NCBI GenBank assembly: GCA_000739535.1
Contig: DF820465.1
Location: forward strand, 203,342-246,922
Reading direction: 5' to 3'
DNA from: Candidatus Vecturithrix granuli
Lineage (GTDB): Bacteria > Moduliflexota > Moduliflexia > Moduliflexales > Moduliflexaceae
Length of the DNA stretch: 43,581 nt
Shown: piece by piece, positions 32,769 through 41,324 of the stretch
How the letters are laid out: each line of letters opens with the position of its first letter
Numbering within the stretch: position 1 is the first letter of the stretch
Notes under the pieces: generated by a model
What the model was told of the DNA's origin: nothing
The model's database searches: none
The model's input: the letters and a program-made list of their open reading frames with translations, nothing else
Program-made: the position numbers and the translations under genes

Positions 32769-32798
32769 TTTACATTTTTCTAACGGAAAAATGATAAC
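32769..32798 (+). promoter_or_regulatory. Weak candidate promoter for LAB_N gene
   Basis: TTTACA (32769-32774), an 18-base spacer and GATAAC (32793-32798) form a weak sigma-70-like pair about 25 bases upstream of the LAB_N start. It is the best match in the region but not convincing alone. Confidence 0.25.
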
Positions 32799-32821
32799 AT
32801 ACGAGCAAAAAAAGGAAGAGA

Positions 32822-33103
32822 ATGACTATGATGGAAATGTGGACAGTGATTGGTTTTGTGGCACAAGGTTTGTTTTTTGGCAGATTCTTTATTCAATGGA
32901 TCGCCTCCGAACGCAAAGGTGAAAGCACGGTTCCAGTGGCGTTCTGGTTTTTTAGTGTATTAGGCGGTTCGATGCTTCTGCTCTATGCTCTTCATCAACG
33001 CGATCCGGTCTTTATTTTTGGTCAGGCCGGCGGGCTTGTCATCTATTTGCGCAACCTGATGCTCATTTATAAGAAAACACCCCTCACAGCAGAAACAAAA
33101 TAG
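32822..33103 (+). CDS. LAB_N (lipid-A-disaccharide synthase N-terminal) small membrane protein
   Basis: A 93-residue integral membrane protein that matches the LAB_N domain: GFVAQGLFFGRFFIQWIASERKGES, given here as GLFFGRFFIQWIASERKG, then PVAFWFFSVLGGSMLLLYAL and FIFGQAGGLVIYLRNL. The domain has three membrane segments. It usually occurs alone or beside glycan and lipid enzymes, and in some LpxB proteins as an N-terminal part; its role is thought to lie in lipid-linked sugar handling, but is not proven. AAGGAAGAGA precedes ATG 32822; ATG 32828 is also possible. It is flanked by the ArnT-like gene and the DedA fusion, an envelope context. Confidence 0.88.
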   Translation: MTMMEMWTVIGFVAQGLFFGRFFIQWIASERKGESTVPVAFWFFSVLGGSMLLLYALHQRDPVFIFGQAGGLVIYLRNLMLIYKKTPLTAETK

Positions 33104-33188
33104 AGGGCAGAAGTGAATACGGAAAAAATATGAGGTAACTATTCAGCCACTAAGAACGCGAAGTGACACGAAGGTGTGATGGATGAAT

Positions 33189-33334
33189 AGAGTTGTTGCG
33201 CAATAATTTATAACGCCTGCACAGCAGCCGAACTCAGGAGTGCGACGCGGTCGTCGCAACACGTCGCCGTCTCTCCTTTGATGCCGTGACACGGCGACGA
33301 CCGTGTCGCACTCCTGTTATTACGCAACAACTCT
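33189..33334. repeat. 146-bp nested palindromic element (MITE-like)
   Basis: The outer arms AGAGTTGTTGCGCAATAA (33189-33206) and 33317-33334 are complementary with one mismatch. The inner arms GGAGTGCGACGCGGTCGTCG plus C (33238-33258) and 33294-33314 also have one mismatch. Partly matching AGCCAC...AAGTGACACGAAG and CTTCGTGTCACTTTGTGGCT arms flank it at about 33144 and 33422. The 33104-33505 gap holds only these repeats, no gene and no transposase. Confidence 0.75.
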
Positions 33335-33505
33335 AATTATCAAACAATACACATATTTTATACGAATGTGTCACGCGTGTTCACCGATTTTCCGAAAGAA
33401 CATGGCGTTTTTTCGCGTGTCTTCGTGTCACTTTGTGGCTGATTAGTTACGACATGATTTTCTGCTTCATAGTTCTGCTCTCACATTTTGTTTTTCACGC
33501 ATATT

Positions 33506-35641
33506 ATGACAGAGAGTTTGCTTCGTTTGCTCCCAACACTTGAGCATTTCAGCGTACTCGGCTATTGGGTTGTCTTGCTCATTTCACTGGCAGAATCGCT
33601 GGCGTTTGTTGGCGTTCTGGTGCCTGGCACAACCATCGTTATCTTGACTGGGTTTTTGGCCAGCAAAGGCGTGTTTGATCTGGGCGATCTCATCTGGTTT
33701 GTCGTGGTTGGCGCTATTCTGGGGGATGGCTTGAGTTTTTATCTCGGACAGCGCGGCACACAACTTGTCCGTCCTGATAGTAAGTTGTTTACTGCCAGCC
33801 GGATGCAAAAAGCGACTCAGTTCTTTCAACGTCATGGGGGGAAGAGTGTGTTTCTCGGCCGTTTTGTCGGTCCAATGCGCGCAATCATTCCCTTCATTGC
33901 CGGTATGTCCAGAATGAATACGCGGGCCTTTCTGCTCTGGAATGTGAGCAGTGCTCTGGTCTGGGCGATGTCATACCTGCTGTTGGGTTATTTTTTCGGT
34001 CACGCCTGGCAGGCGATTGAAACCTGGTCAACCCGCTTTAGCCTCTTGCTGATCGTCTTCTTCCTGGTTGTCGCCGGGCTCTATTGGGCTAAACATCGGA
34101 TCGTGAAGTATGGGAAACTGATGTTCGCGGTGCTACGCTCAATTGGCCGGTCTTTTCTCAGTACTGTCCGTAAAAACCCTGATGTACAACATCTGCTTCA
34201 CCGTCATCCACGCTTTTTCGGTTTTCTGCGTGATCGCATTCGAACCGATCAATTTTCCGGTTTGACTCTCTCATTATTGACGCTGGCGTTTGTCTATACC
34301 TTCGCCTTATTTCTTGGAATCATTGAAGACTTTCTAATGGCGGATATGATTGTGACGGTTGATATTCGTCTCCAAAATCTTTTCTATGCGTTTCGAACTC
34401 CTGAACTGGTGCAATTTTTTCTCTGGATTACGCTTCTGGGAAAGGCAAGTATCATTATCAGTGCTGCTCTGGTAGCGTCCGGAATCTTATGGCTGAACAG
34501 GCAACGGGTGTATCTTCTCCCTTTCTGGCTCGTGATTATCGGCAGCGCGGCTTTTGATGCGCTCGGAAAATCGCTGTTTCAGCGCCCCCGGCCTGAATTC
34601 AGCGTGTACATCGAACATTCCTTTTCGTTTCCGAGCGGTCATGCCACAATCGCTGTCGCCTTTTACGGATTTCTCGCCTATATTCTGTGGCAGCATACCA
34701 AAACCTGGACCCAAAAAGTCAATCTCTTCTTTCTTACAATAGGAGTGATCATCGCAATTGGTTTCAGTCGCCTTTATCTGGGGGTCCACTTTTTAAGTGA
34801 TGTCTGGGCCGGGTATCTTTTAGGGTTACTCTGGCTGATTATCGGTATCAGCCTGACTGAATGGATTGGCAGGCAGCAGCGACATTCCCTTCTCAGACCG
34901 TTTTTCCTCTCAAACAGCATGAAAGTGGTCTCTGGCTGTTTGCTTGCGGCAGAAATTGGAGGTTATGTTTTCCTGGGTATGTCCTATGCTCCTCCGCTGA
35001 CAATATCTTTTCCTCTTGCCGATAAGCCGCTTCCCAATGATGTGATCGCGATCTTTACAGAGCAGCAACTTCCTAAATATACCGAAACGCTGACCGGAAG
35101 ACAGCAGGAACCGCTCAGTTTGCTTCTTCTGGCTTACAGCGACGCCGATGTGATTGCGGCTTTTCGTCAGGCCGGATGGTATCGGGCAGATCCGATTACG
35201 TGGGCAACGTTGTTAAAAATTGCTAACGCAGCCGTATTAAATACCGAATATCTGACCGCGCCAATTTCGCCGTATTTCTGGAATGCACGACCGCATGATT
35301 TTGGGCTTGAAAAACCAACACACGCTCAAAGTGTGCGCAAGCGTCATCACGTTCGATTCTGGCGCACCCATTATCTCTCTCATACTGGCAAACGACTTTA
35401 CGTCGGCACGGCAAGTTTGGATATTGGCATCAAATGGGGTATTACGCATAAAATTGCCCCTGACATCGATACCGAACGCGATATCGTGCTGACAGATTTG
35501 CAAACAGCAGGGTTTGTCGACGCCTACCAGCAGATTCAATTCGTTGAGCCAACCCTGGGATATAATGAATTCAACGATCCGTTTTTTACCAAAGGGATCA
35601 GTTATGTTATAAACCTTTTGAAAGGAGGAGCATTGTCATGA
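33506..35641 (+). CDS. Fused DedA, PAP2 phosphatase and LssY C-terminal protein
   Basis: A 711-residue polytopic membrane protein with three parts. Residues 1-200: DedA (SNARE-associated Golgi) with FVGVLVPGTTIVILTGFLAS, FLGRFVGPMRAIIPFIAG and GDGLSFYLGQRG. Residues about 240-455: PAP2 lipid phosphatase with K355-x6-R362-P363, P376-S-G-H379 and S421-R-x5-H428-x3-D432, so all three motifs are intact. Residues about 500-700: LssY C-terminal domain, with FRQAGWYRADPITW and FWRTHYLSHTGKRLYVGTAS. DedA/PAP2 bifunctional proteins are known and are linked to undecaprenyl-phosphate recycling. The start is ATG 33506 without a clear ribosome site. It overlaps the radical SAM gene by four bases (ATGA). 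Confidence 0.92.
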   Translation: MTESLLRLLPTLEHFSVLGYWVVLLISLAESLAFVGVLVPGTTIVILTGFLASKGVFDLGDLIWFVVVGAILGDGLSFYLGQRGTQLVRPDSKLFTASRMQKATQFFQRHGGKSVFLGRFVGPMRAIIPFIAGMSRMNTRAFLLWNVSSALVWAMSYLLLGYFFGHAWQAIETWSTRFSLLLIVFFLVVAGLYWAKHRIVKYGKLMFAVLRSIGRSFLSTVRKNPDVQHLLHRHPRFFGFLRDRIRTDQFSGLTLSLLTLAFVYTFALFLGIIEDFLMADMIVTVDIRLQNLFYAFRTPELVQFFLWITLLGKASIIISAALVASGILWLNRQRVYLLPFWLVIIGSAAFDALGKSLFQRPRPEFSVYIEHSFSFPSGHATIAVAFYGFLAYILWQHTKTWTQKVNLFFLTIGVIIAIGFSRLYLGVHFLSDVWAGYLLGLLWLIIGISLTEWIGRQQRHSLLRPFFLSNSMKVVSGCLLAAEIGGYVFLGMSYAPPLTISFPLADKPLPNDVIAIFTEQQLPKYTETLTGRQQEPLSLLLLAYSDADVIAAFRQAGWYRADPITWATLLKIANAAVLNTEYLTAPISPYFWNARPHDFGLEKPTHAQSVRKRHHVRFWRTHYLSHTGKRLYVGTASLDIGIKWGITHKIAPDIDTERDIVLTDLQTAGFVDAYQQIQFVEPTLGYNEFNDPFFTKGISYVINLLKGGALS

Positions 35642-36612
35642 TTACCAAAACGCGCGCACTCTCGTTAATGAAACGAGCAGCTTATAATTATCTCTTTCAA
35701 CGACCATTTTGTGTCTCCTTTGAAATTACACACTGTTGTAATGCGAAATGCAAGCATTGCCATTTAGGCGGGCATATTGAAGAACAACGGGCGAGTCCTG
35801 AACAATTGGGCCAGATTTGTCGTCAGATCAATCCGCTAATCGCCCAATTTTCTGGTGGAGAACCCTTGTTACGCAAGGATTTGGAAGAGATTATCAAAGC
35901 CGTCCGAAGACCGAATCGCGCTCCCTATATTGACATTACCACAAATGGAATCCTGCTGACGCCTGAACGCTATTATTCCCTGCTTGATGCCGGCGTCGAT
36001 CAAATTGGACTTTCATTGGATTATCCGGATAGCCGACATGATGTATTTCGCGGAGTTCCCGGATTGTTTGAGCGGATCGAAAAATTTATACAAAGTTTAA
36101 ACGGAGAAAAAGATAAGGCTATTACATTGTTATGTGTCGTTCAGCGTGATAATTTTCGAGATCTGCTCAGAATGGCGGAATTAGCATATCATTGGAAGGT
36201 GAAGATCAATTTCAGCGCCTACACCTGGCTTCGAACTCATGATGACAATTATTTACTGACCCCGCCAGAAGCAGAAGAATTGAGACAGATGAGTACAAAA
36301 CTGCTCAAGTTCAAGCAACAGCATCAAAACATCTTCACATCGCCTTATGTTTTCAAGAAGATGGCGCAATTTTTTGAACATCGTTCACTCCCACCCTGTC
36401 AGACCGGCGTGAAGTTTTTTAATGTCAATCCCGACGGTACCATGTCACCCTGTGGATTGATCATCAAAGATTATGGTACACAACAGGAACTACAGGAAAA
36501 ATTTTCTCGTCATAATACCTGTACCTATTGTTATACCAGTATTCGCGCCAATACGGAAAAACCCCTCTATCACTTAATTGCAGACAATATACAAGTATTA
36601 AATAGGTTTTAA
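35638..36612 (+). CDS. Radical SAM/SPASM domain protein
   Basis: A 324-residue radical S-adenosylmethionine enzyme. The cluster motif is C34-x3-C38-x2-C41 in THCCNAKCKHCHLGG. The SAM-binding FSGGEPLLRKD and the ITTNGILL and QIGLSLDYPDSRHD motifs follow in normal order. A C-terminal SPASM-type region has CQTGVKFFNVNPDGTMSPCG and CTYCYTS for extra Fe-S binding. Its start overlaps the DedA-PAP2-LssY stop in ATGA and has AAAGGAGGAG upstream, so the two are translationally coupled. Related proteins modify peptides, or act in lipid or cofactor work. Coupling to a lipid phosphatase hints at an envelope-lipid substrate, which is speculative. Confidence 0.9.
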   Translation: MITKTRALSLMKRAAYNYLFQRPFCVSFEITHCCNAKCKHCHLGGHIEEQRASPEQLGQICRQINPLIAQFSGGEPLLRKDLEEIIKAVRRPNRAPYIDITTNGILLTPERYYSLLDAGVDQIGLSLDYPDSRHDVFRGVPGLFERIEKFIQSLNGEKDKAITLLCVVQRDNFRDLLRMAELAYHWKVKINFSAYTWLRTHDDNYLLTPPEAEELRQMSTKLLKFKQQHQNIFTSPYVFKKMAQFFEHRSLPPCQTGVKFFNVNPDGTMSPCGLIIKDYGTQQELQEKFSRHNTCTYCYTSIRANTEKPLYHLIADNIQVLNRF

Positions 36613-36723
36613 AGTACTCTGCGCTTGAGAGCTTTGATAGTCAGGGATTTCCCTTCGATAGGCTCAGGGTGAATGGTTGAACAGTTAATTTAACACTGTC
36701 GAGTTATTTTTTTACCCCGTTTC

Positions 36724-36744
36724 TGTGCAGAATTTTTCTGCACA
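36724..36744. promoter_or_regulatory. TGTGCAG inverted repeat upstream of fabD promoter
   Basis: TGTGCAG (36724-36730) and CTGCACA (36738-36744) around a 7-base AT spacer lie 24 bases upstream of the candidate -35. It may be an operator for the fab cluster or a weak hairpin at the end of the radical SAM transcript. It does not resemble the FapR or FabR sites that I know. Confidence 0.35.
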
Positions 36745-36768
36745 AGATAAACAAAACGATTTTTGCAC

Positions 36769-36797
36769 TTGACAGATTTATCTCGTGAAACAATAGT
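36769..36797 (+). promoter_or_regulatory. Candidate promoter of the fab cluster
   Basis: A perfect TTGACA (36769-36774), a 17-base spacer and AATAGT (36792-36797, four of six bases) lie about 87 bases upstream of fabD in the 36613-36883 gap. The strong -35 and ideal spacing make it the best promoter candidate in the window. Confidence 0.45.
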
Positions 36798-36883
36798 GCG
36801 TTTACTTGAAAGTTGAGAGTCGAACGGATCTTTTCCACGAAGAGGCTCTCATATTCACCCTATGAACGTAACAAGAGGAAAAT

Positions 36884-37828
36884 ATGGCAAAAAGAGTATT
36901 TATGTTTCCGGGTCAGGGGTCGCAAAGCGTTGGTATGGGCAAGGATTTATTTGAGACGTATCCGACGGCAAAAGCGGTGTATGAAGAAGCGGATGAGGCT
37001 TTAGGATTTCGATTGTCTTCATTGTGTTTTGAAGGTCCGGAAGATCAGTTAACATTGACAACGAACACCCAACCGGCAATTCTGACAACAAGTATTGCGG
37101 CCCTGCGTGTGTTACAGGAACAGGTTGAGGTAGAGGTTGCGTATGTCGCCGGACACAGCCTGGGAGAATATTCTGCGCTTGTTTGCGCCGGAGCCATGGA
37201 ATTTGCTGATGCGGTGCGTACGGTTCGAAAACGCGGCGAATTCATGCAGGAAGCGGTGCCGGTTGGTACAGGCGCAATGGCGGCGATTATGGGGTTAGGC
37301 CAGGATCAGGTCGAGGCGCTGTGCCAGCAAGTGAACCGTGATGACCAAATTGTCACGCTTGCGAATATCAATTCTCCGGGGCAGTATGTGATTTCCGGCC
37401 ATGGCGCAGCGGTCAATGAGGTCATCGAATTGGCAAAAGCGCAAGGAGCAAAACGCGCCATTCCATTAGCGGTGAGCGCTCCGTTCCATTCATCGTTGAT
37501 GCGCCCGGCCGCTGAACGTCTGGAAAGCATCTTGCAAAATACACCTTTCTTTGATCTCCGCATTCCACTCATCAACAATGCTGAAGCCTCTGTGATTACC
37601 TCAGGCGTTGAAGCGCGATCTTCGCTGGTGCGCCAGATGTATAAATCGGTCGAATGGGAACTTTCTATGCGTCGCTTGCGTGATTTAGGGGGATCAATGT
37701 TTGTTGAGATCGGCTCGGGAAAAGTGCTCTCCGGCCTCTTAAAACGGATTGACAAAACAGCCGAAAGTCTGAATGTTTTTGATGTCGCCACGCTGGAAAA
37801 GGCGGTTCAAGCGTTCACGGCAGGTTAA
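36884..37828 (+). CDS. fabD: Malonyl-CoA:ACP transacylase
   Basis: A 314-residue cytosolic enzyme that transfers malonyl from CoA to acyl carrier protein, the entry step of type II fatty-acid synthesis. The nucleophile is S92 in GHSLGEY and the base is H202 in SAPFHSSLM. The N-terminal FMFPGQGSQSVGMG and the central PGQYVISG motif are conserved. The length is normal for FabD. AAGAGGAAAAT precedes ATG 36884. It is the first gene of fabD-fabG-acpP-fabF-rnc; the stop is 22 bases before the fabG start. fabH and plsX, often just upstream elsewhere, are not in this window. Regulation is probably from the TTGACA promoter at 36769. Confidence 0.97.
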   Translation: MAKRVFMFPGQGSQSVGMGKDLFETYPTAKAVYEEADEALGFRLSSLCFEGPEDQLTLTTNTQPAILTTSIAALRVLQEQVEVEVAYVAGHSLGEYSALVCAGAMEFADAVRTVRKRGEFMQEAVPVGTGAMAAIMGLGQDQVEALCQQVNRDDQIVTLANINSPGQYVISGHGAAVNEVIELAKAQGAKRAIPLAVSAPFHSSLMRPAAERLESILQNTPFFDLRIPLINNAEASVITSGVEARSSLVRQMYKSVEWELSMRRLRDLGGSMFVEIGSGKVLSGLLKRIDKTAESLNVFDVATLEKAVQAFTAG

Positions 37829-37850
37829 TTTCATCAGATGGGGTTACACT

Positions 37851-38594
37851 ATGGAACTTGCAGGAAAGGTGGCTATTGTTACGGGAGCAAGCCGCGGCAT
37901 CGGACGAGCAATTGCTGAAAATCTGGCAGAAGCAGGGGCCGATATTGTGGCAGTGTATCAACGCAATAGCGCGAAGGTGGCTGAACTTGTTCAATTGCTC
38001 GAATCACGCGGACGAACCTGTCTTTCGGTTCAGGCCGATGTGGCCCAGGAAGCCGAAGTGGAAACGCTGGTGCAGCATACACTCGACCGATTTGGCAAAG
38101 TCGATGTGCTCATCAATAATGCCGGAATTACCAGAGATACGTTGATTATGCGCATGAAAACGGAGGATTGGGCGCAGGTGCTCGATGTGAATCTGACTGG
38201 CATGTTCTATTGTTTGAAAGCCGTGACAAAGCCGATGCTCAAGCAGCGTTCCGGAAAGATTGTGTTCATTACTTCTGTAATTGGAGTGACCGGGAATGCC
38301 GGTCAGGCGAATTACGCGGCCTCAAAAGCCGGAGTGATCGGCTTGATGAAATCGGCGGCGCAAGAGTTCGCCAGCCGGGGCATTCAGGTGAATGCCGTGG
38401 CCCCGGGATTTATTCAGACTGATATGACTGAAGGATTATCCGAAAAAGTCAAAGCTGCAATTCTGGAAAAAATTCCGATGAATCGCATGGGATGTCCGGA
38501 AGAAGTGGCTGAAGCTGTGAGATTTTTAGCGTCAGATCGGGCCGGGTATATTACCGGCCAGGTAATCCACATTAACGGTGGATTGTATATGTAA
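37851..38594 (+). CDS. fabG: 3-oxoacyl-ACP reductase
   Basis: A 247-residue short-chain dehydrogenase that reduces beta-ketoacyl-ACP with NADPH. The cofactor loop is TGASRGIG (residues 11-18) and the NNAG motif is at 89-92. The catalytic triad is S142, Y155 and K159 in ITSVIGVTGNAGQANYAASK. ALIEKIPMNRMG-like AILEKIPMNRMG and GQVIHINGGLYM at the C-terminus are typical of FabG. I start at ATG 37851; the frame is open upstream inside fabD but that part is a shadow. It lies between fabD and acpP in the fatty-acid cluster, so the general FabG call is secure. Confidence 0.97.
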   Translation: MELAGKVAIVTGASRGIGRAIAENLAEAGADIVAVYQRNSAKVAELVQLLESRGRTCLSVQADVAQEAEVETLVQHTLDRFGKVDVLINNAGITRDTLIMRMKTEDWAQVLDVNLTGMFYCLKAVTKPMLKQRSGKIVFITSVIGVTGNAGQANYAASKAGVIGLMKSAAQEFASRGIQVNAVAPGFIQTDMTEGLSEKVKAAILEKIPMNRMGCPEEVAEAVRFLASDRAGYITGQVIHINGGLYM

Positions 38595-38596
38595 GT

Positions 38597-38640
38597 CATT
38601 GTCAATTGTCAATCGTCAATTGTCAATATTCAATATTCCA
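38597..38640. repeat. TCAATTGTCAAT short tandem/inverted repeat
   Basis: Between fabG and acpP there are three to four copies of TCAATTGTCAA-like words (for example TTGTCAATTGTCAATCGTCA), both direct and inverted. A similar AATTGTCAAT run occurs at 16370-16405. It does not carry a promoter or gene. Confidence 0.6.
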
Positions 38641-38654
38641 TAAGGAGAAGAATT

Positions 38655-38888
38655 ATGGCAGATATTCAAGAAAGAGTGAAAGCAATTATTGCAGATCAGT
38701 TAGGGGTGGATGAATCGGAAATTACTTCGGAAGCTTCATTTGTTGATGATCTTGGGGCAGATTCTCTTGATACGGTCGAATTGGTGATGGCCCTGGAAGA
38801 AGAATTCGGCATTGAAATTCCTGATGAAGAGGCCGAAAAAATTGCCACGGTGAAAGATGCCGTGAATTACATCGAGGAGCATCTATAA
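38655..38888 (+). CDS. acpP: Acyl carrier protein
   Basis: A 77-residue acidic four-helix protein. S37 in [18 protein letters not shown] is the site of the 4'-phosphopantetheine arm that carries the growing fatty acyl chain. The sequence [31 protein letters not shown] and [16 protein letters not shown] is a textbook ACP. AAGGAGAAGAATT precedes ATG 38655. It lies between fabG and fabF, with dispersed repeats on both sides (38597 and 38911). Confidence 0.98.
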   Translation: MADIQERVKAIIADQLGVDESEITSEASFVDDLGADSLDTVELVMALEEEFGIEIPDEEAEKIATVKDAVNYIEEHL

Positions 38889-38910
38889 TCTTTCAGATGC
38901 AAACCGAACA

Positions 38911-38987
38911 AGAGTACCAAAGCAGAGCTTTGACGGCCGGAGTGTCAAAGCTCTGCTTTGACAGCGAAAGCAGAGCTTTCGTACTCC
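38911..38987. repeat. GGAGTGTCAAAGCTCTGC repeat array
   Basis: The element at 38939-38987 has GGAGT/ACTCC ends with internal TCAAAGCTCTGCTTTGA and GCGAAAGCAGAGCTTTCG-like hairpins. A partial inverted copy (ACCAAAGCAGAGCTTTGA) precedes it at 38916. It is the same family as 21040-21089. The 38889-39184 gap between acpP and fabF holds only this array, so the fab operon has been opened by a repeat. Confidence 0.75.
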
Positions 38988-39184
38988 CGGAATCTAACGA
39001 GAGCAGACCGTCCAAATATTTTTCTTACTCCTGTCTTTCTATCTTACCGGGGAAAGGAAATGATTGATCGCTGTGACGAGATGTTGTTTGTTGTCCCGGC
39101 AATATTTCCGTCGTACTAATAGCGCGCCGTTCTTTTGTTCGATGAGAAAAGGAGAATCAGGAGCAGATCGAGGGTCAGGAAAGG

Positions 39185-40432
39185 GTGAAAAAGCGAGTTG
39201 TTGTGACAGGAATGGGCGTGGTGTCGCCAGTTGGCAATACGGTGGAGGAATTCTGGCGCAATTTGTGCGCAGGGAAGTCCGGCATCGGGCCAATTACCAG
39301 GTTTGACGCCCGTGAATTTAGTTCGCAGATTGCCGGGGAAATCAAAGATTTTGACCCGGAAAACTACATTGATCGCAAAGAGGTCAAGAAAATGGATACC
39401 TTCATTCACTATGCCATTGCCGCAAGTGATATGGCCGTGAATGACGCCCGGATACCATCCGATACGGTCGATAAAACGCGAGTGGGAGTGTTAATCGGCT
39501 CTGGTATCGGAGGCTTAGGCACAATTGAAGCGCAGCACAAGGTGTTGTTAGAAAAAGGTCCGCGCCGGATCACGCCATTTTTCATCCCGATGCTGTTGGT
39601 GAATTTAGCCTCCGGGCAAGTTGCTATGCGTTATAGGTTCAGCGGGCCGAATTCGGCGGTCTCAACGGCATGTGCCACCGGAGTTCATGCGATTGGCGAA
39701 GCCTTTAAGATGATTCAACGCGGATTGGCAGATGTCATGATTGCCGGGGGAAGTGAAGCCGTGATCACGCCCTTAGCTGTCGGGGGATTTTGCGCTATGC
39801 GCGCGTTATCCCAGCGCAATGACGACCCCGCTGCCGCCAGCCGTCCCTTTGATAAAGATCGTGATGGCTTTGTGATCGCTGAAGGAGCGGGCGTAATTGT
39901 GCTTGAATCCGCTGAACACGCGCAGGCGCGAGGCGCAACAATTCTGGCTGAGTTAATCGGCTATGGACTCACGGCTGACGCCTATCATGTCACCAGCCCT
40001 GATCCTGAAGCTGCTGGCACGTCGCGCTGTATGCAAATGGCGCTGGATGACGCGCAGATATCGCCGGAAGTGATTGATTATATCAACGCCCATGGCACGT
40101 CAACGCCATTAAATGATAAATTTGAAACTATGTCTATTAAAAAGGTGTTTGGAGAACATGCCTCACGGCTTCACATTAGTTCAACCAAATCTATGACCGG
40201 TCATTTGTTAGGGGCTGCCGGCGGGATCGAATCGGTCGCAACCATCCTGACAGTTGCTCACGACACCATTCCGCCAACCATCAACTATGAAACCCCTGAC
40301 CCGGAATGTGATCTCGATTACGTTCCTAATGTTGCCAGGTGCGCTACGATCACAACGGCGTTAACAAACTCGTTTGGGTTCGGAGGAACGAACGGGACAT
40401 TGATCTTTCAAAAATTTCAAACGTTGTCCTGA
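39185..40432 (+). CDS. fabF: 3-oxoacyl-ACP synthase II
   Basis: A 415-residue thiolase-fold condensing enzyme that elongates acyl-ACP with malonyl-ACP. The catalytic triad is C163 in STACATG, H303 in [11 protein letters not shown] and H340 in [12 protein letters not shown]. The N-terminus [20 protein letters not shown] is typical of FabF. The start is GTG 39185 with AGGAAAG immediately upstream. The length is normal. It follows acpP after 296 bases of repeat DNA and precedes rnc by 34 bases, with a short TTGTAAAAGCTTTTTACAA palindrome between. Confidence 0.97.
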   Translation: MKKRVVVTGMGVVSPVGNTVEEFWRNLCAGKSGIGPITRFDAREFSSQIAGEIKDFDPENYIDRKEVKKMDTFIHYAIAASDMAVNDARIPSDTVDKTRVGVLIGSGIGGLGTIEAQHKVLLEKGPRRITPFFIPMLLVNLASGQVAMRYRFSGPNSAVSTACATGVHAIGEAFKMIQRGLADVMIAGGSEAVITPLAVGGFCAMRALSQRNDDPAAASRPFDKDRDGFVIAEGAGVIVLESAEHAQARGATILAELIGYGLTADAYHVTSPDPEAAGTSRCMQMALDDAQISPEVIDYINAHGTSTPLNDKFETMSIKKVFGEHASRLHISSTKSMTGHLLGAAGGIESVATILTVAHDTIPPTINYETPDPECDLDYVPNVARCATITTALTNSFGFGGTNGTLIFQKFQTLS

Positions 40433-40466
40433 GCGTGGCGAAGGGATTGTAAAAGCTTTTTACAAC

Positions 40467-41324
40467 ATGCAAAGAGATTCGAAGTACGCAAAAGAGACAT
40501 GGCCGTGGTGGAAACAGTTCCTCAATTTCTTCCGCAGGGGTCAACGGAAAGCACCTGTTCCGCCGATTCCTTCTTTTCCGGATGAACTGGAAGAAAAATT
40601 TGCTGCGCGCATTCGTGAGCAGGAATATGAACAATTGTACGAACGCCTGGGGTACCGCTTTCAGAATTATACCCTCCTGCGCCAGGCCCTCACGCACCGG
40701 TCGTTTGTCAATGAAACTGGCGATTTGGAGATTGAGGATAATGAAAAATTTGAATTTTTAGGAGATTCGGTGCTGGGCCTGGTCATCAGCGACTTCCTTT
40801 TTCGAAACTTTCCGCGATTTCGGGAGGGCGATTTATCGCGTGTCAAATCCCATGTGGTGAGCGAGCCATTTTTAGCAGAGATTGCCCGTCAATTGGATCT
40901 GGGAGACTTTTTGCTGCTTGGAAAAGGCGAGGCCGCCAGCGGAGGACACGAAAAAAATTCACTGTTAGCCAATTGTTATGAAGCGATTGTGGCTTCGATT
41001 TATCTGGACGGCGGCATTGAAGCTGCCCGAAATTTCCTGCTTGCCTGTTTTCAGGAACGGATCGAAACCCTGATCGAACAACAGCACATTCTTGATCATA
41101 AATCGCTCTTGCAGGAACATTCCCAGGAAATATTTAACTGTACTCCGGTGTATCGTTTACGCCAGATTATTGGTCCTGACCATGATAAAACCTTTGAAGT
41201 GGAACTTCTAATCAAAAGAGAAGTCTTCAGCGTCGGGTCTGGCAAAAACAAAAAAGAAGCCGAACAAGCCGCCGCCAAAGAAGCCCTGACCAAACTCAAT
41301 ATCAGCACCGGAAAGATACCATGA
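40467..41324 (+). CDS. rnc: Ribonuclease III
   Basis: A 285-residue double-strand-RNA endonuclease used in rRNA and mRNA processing. The catalytic signature NEKFEFLGDSVLG starts at residue 92, with E93, E96 and D100 in the metal site, and the second site is LLANCYEAIVASIYLDGG, in which Asn169 stands where E. coli RNase III has Asp114 and E172 matches Glu117. A C-terminal dsRNA-binding domain has SLLQEHSQEIFNCTPVY and SGKNKKEAEQAAAKEAL. The first 55 residues are a basic, Trp- and Pro-containing extension beyond the usual start. The stop overlaps the glycosyltransferase start by four bases. The acpP-fabF-rnc order is a common arrangement. Confidence 0.95.
   Translation: MQRDSKYAKETWPWWKQFLNFFRRGQRKAPVPPIPSFPDELEEKFAARIREQEYEQLYERLGYRFQNYTLLRQALTHRSFVNETGDLEIEDNEKFEFLGDSVLGLVISDFLFRNFPRFREGDLSRVKSHVVSEPFLAEIARQLDLGDFLLLGKGEAASGGHEKNSLLANCYEAIVASIYLDGGIEAARNFLLACFQERIETLIEQQHILDHKSLLQEHSQEIFNCTPVYRLRQIIGPDHDKTFEVELLIKREVFSVGSGKNKKEAEQAAAKEALTKLNISTGKIP

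Noticed and set aside
35638-36612. Radical SAM gene as part of a ribosomal peptide cluster
   Set aside because: No small precursor-peptide gene with a leader was found in the flanking gaps.
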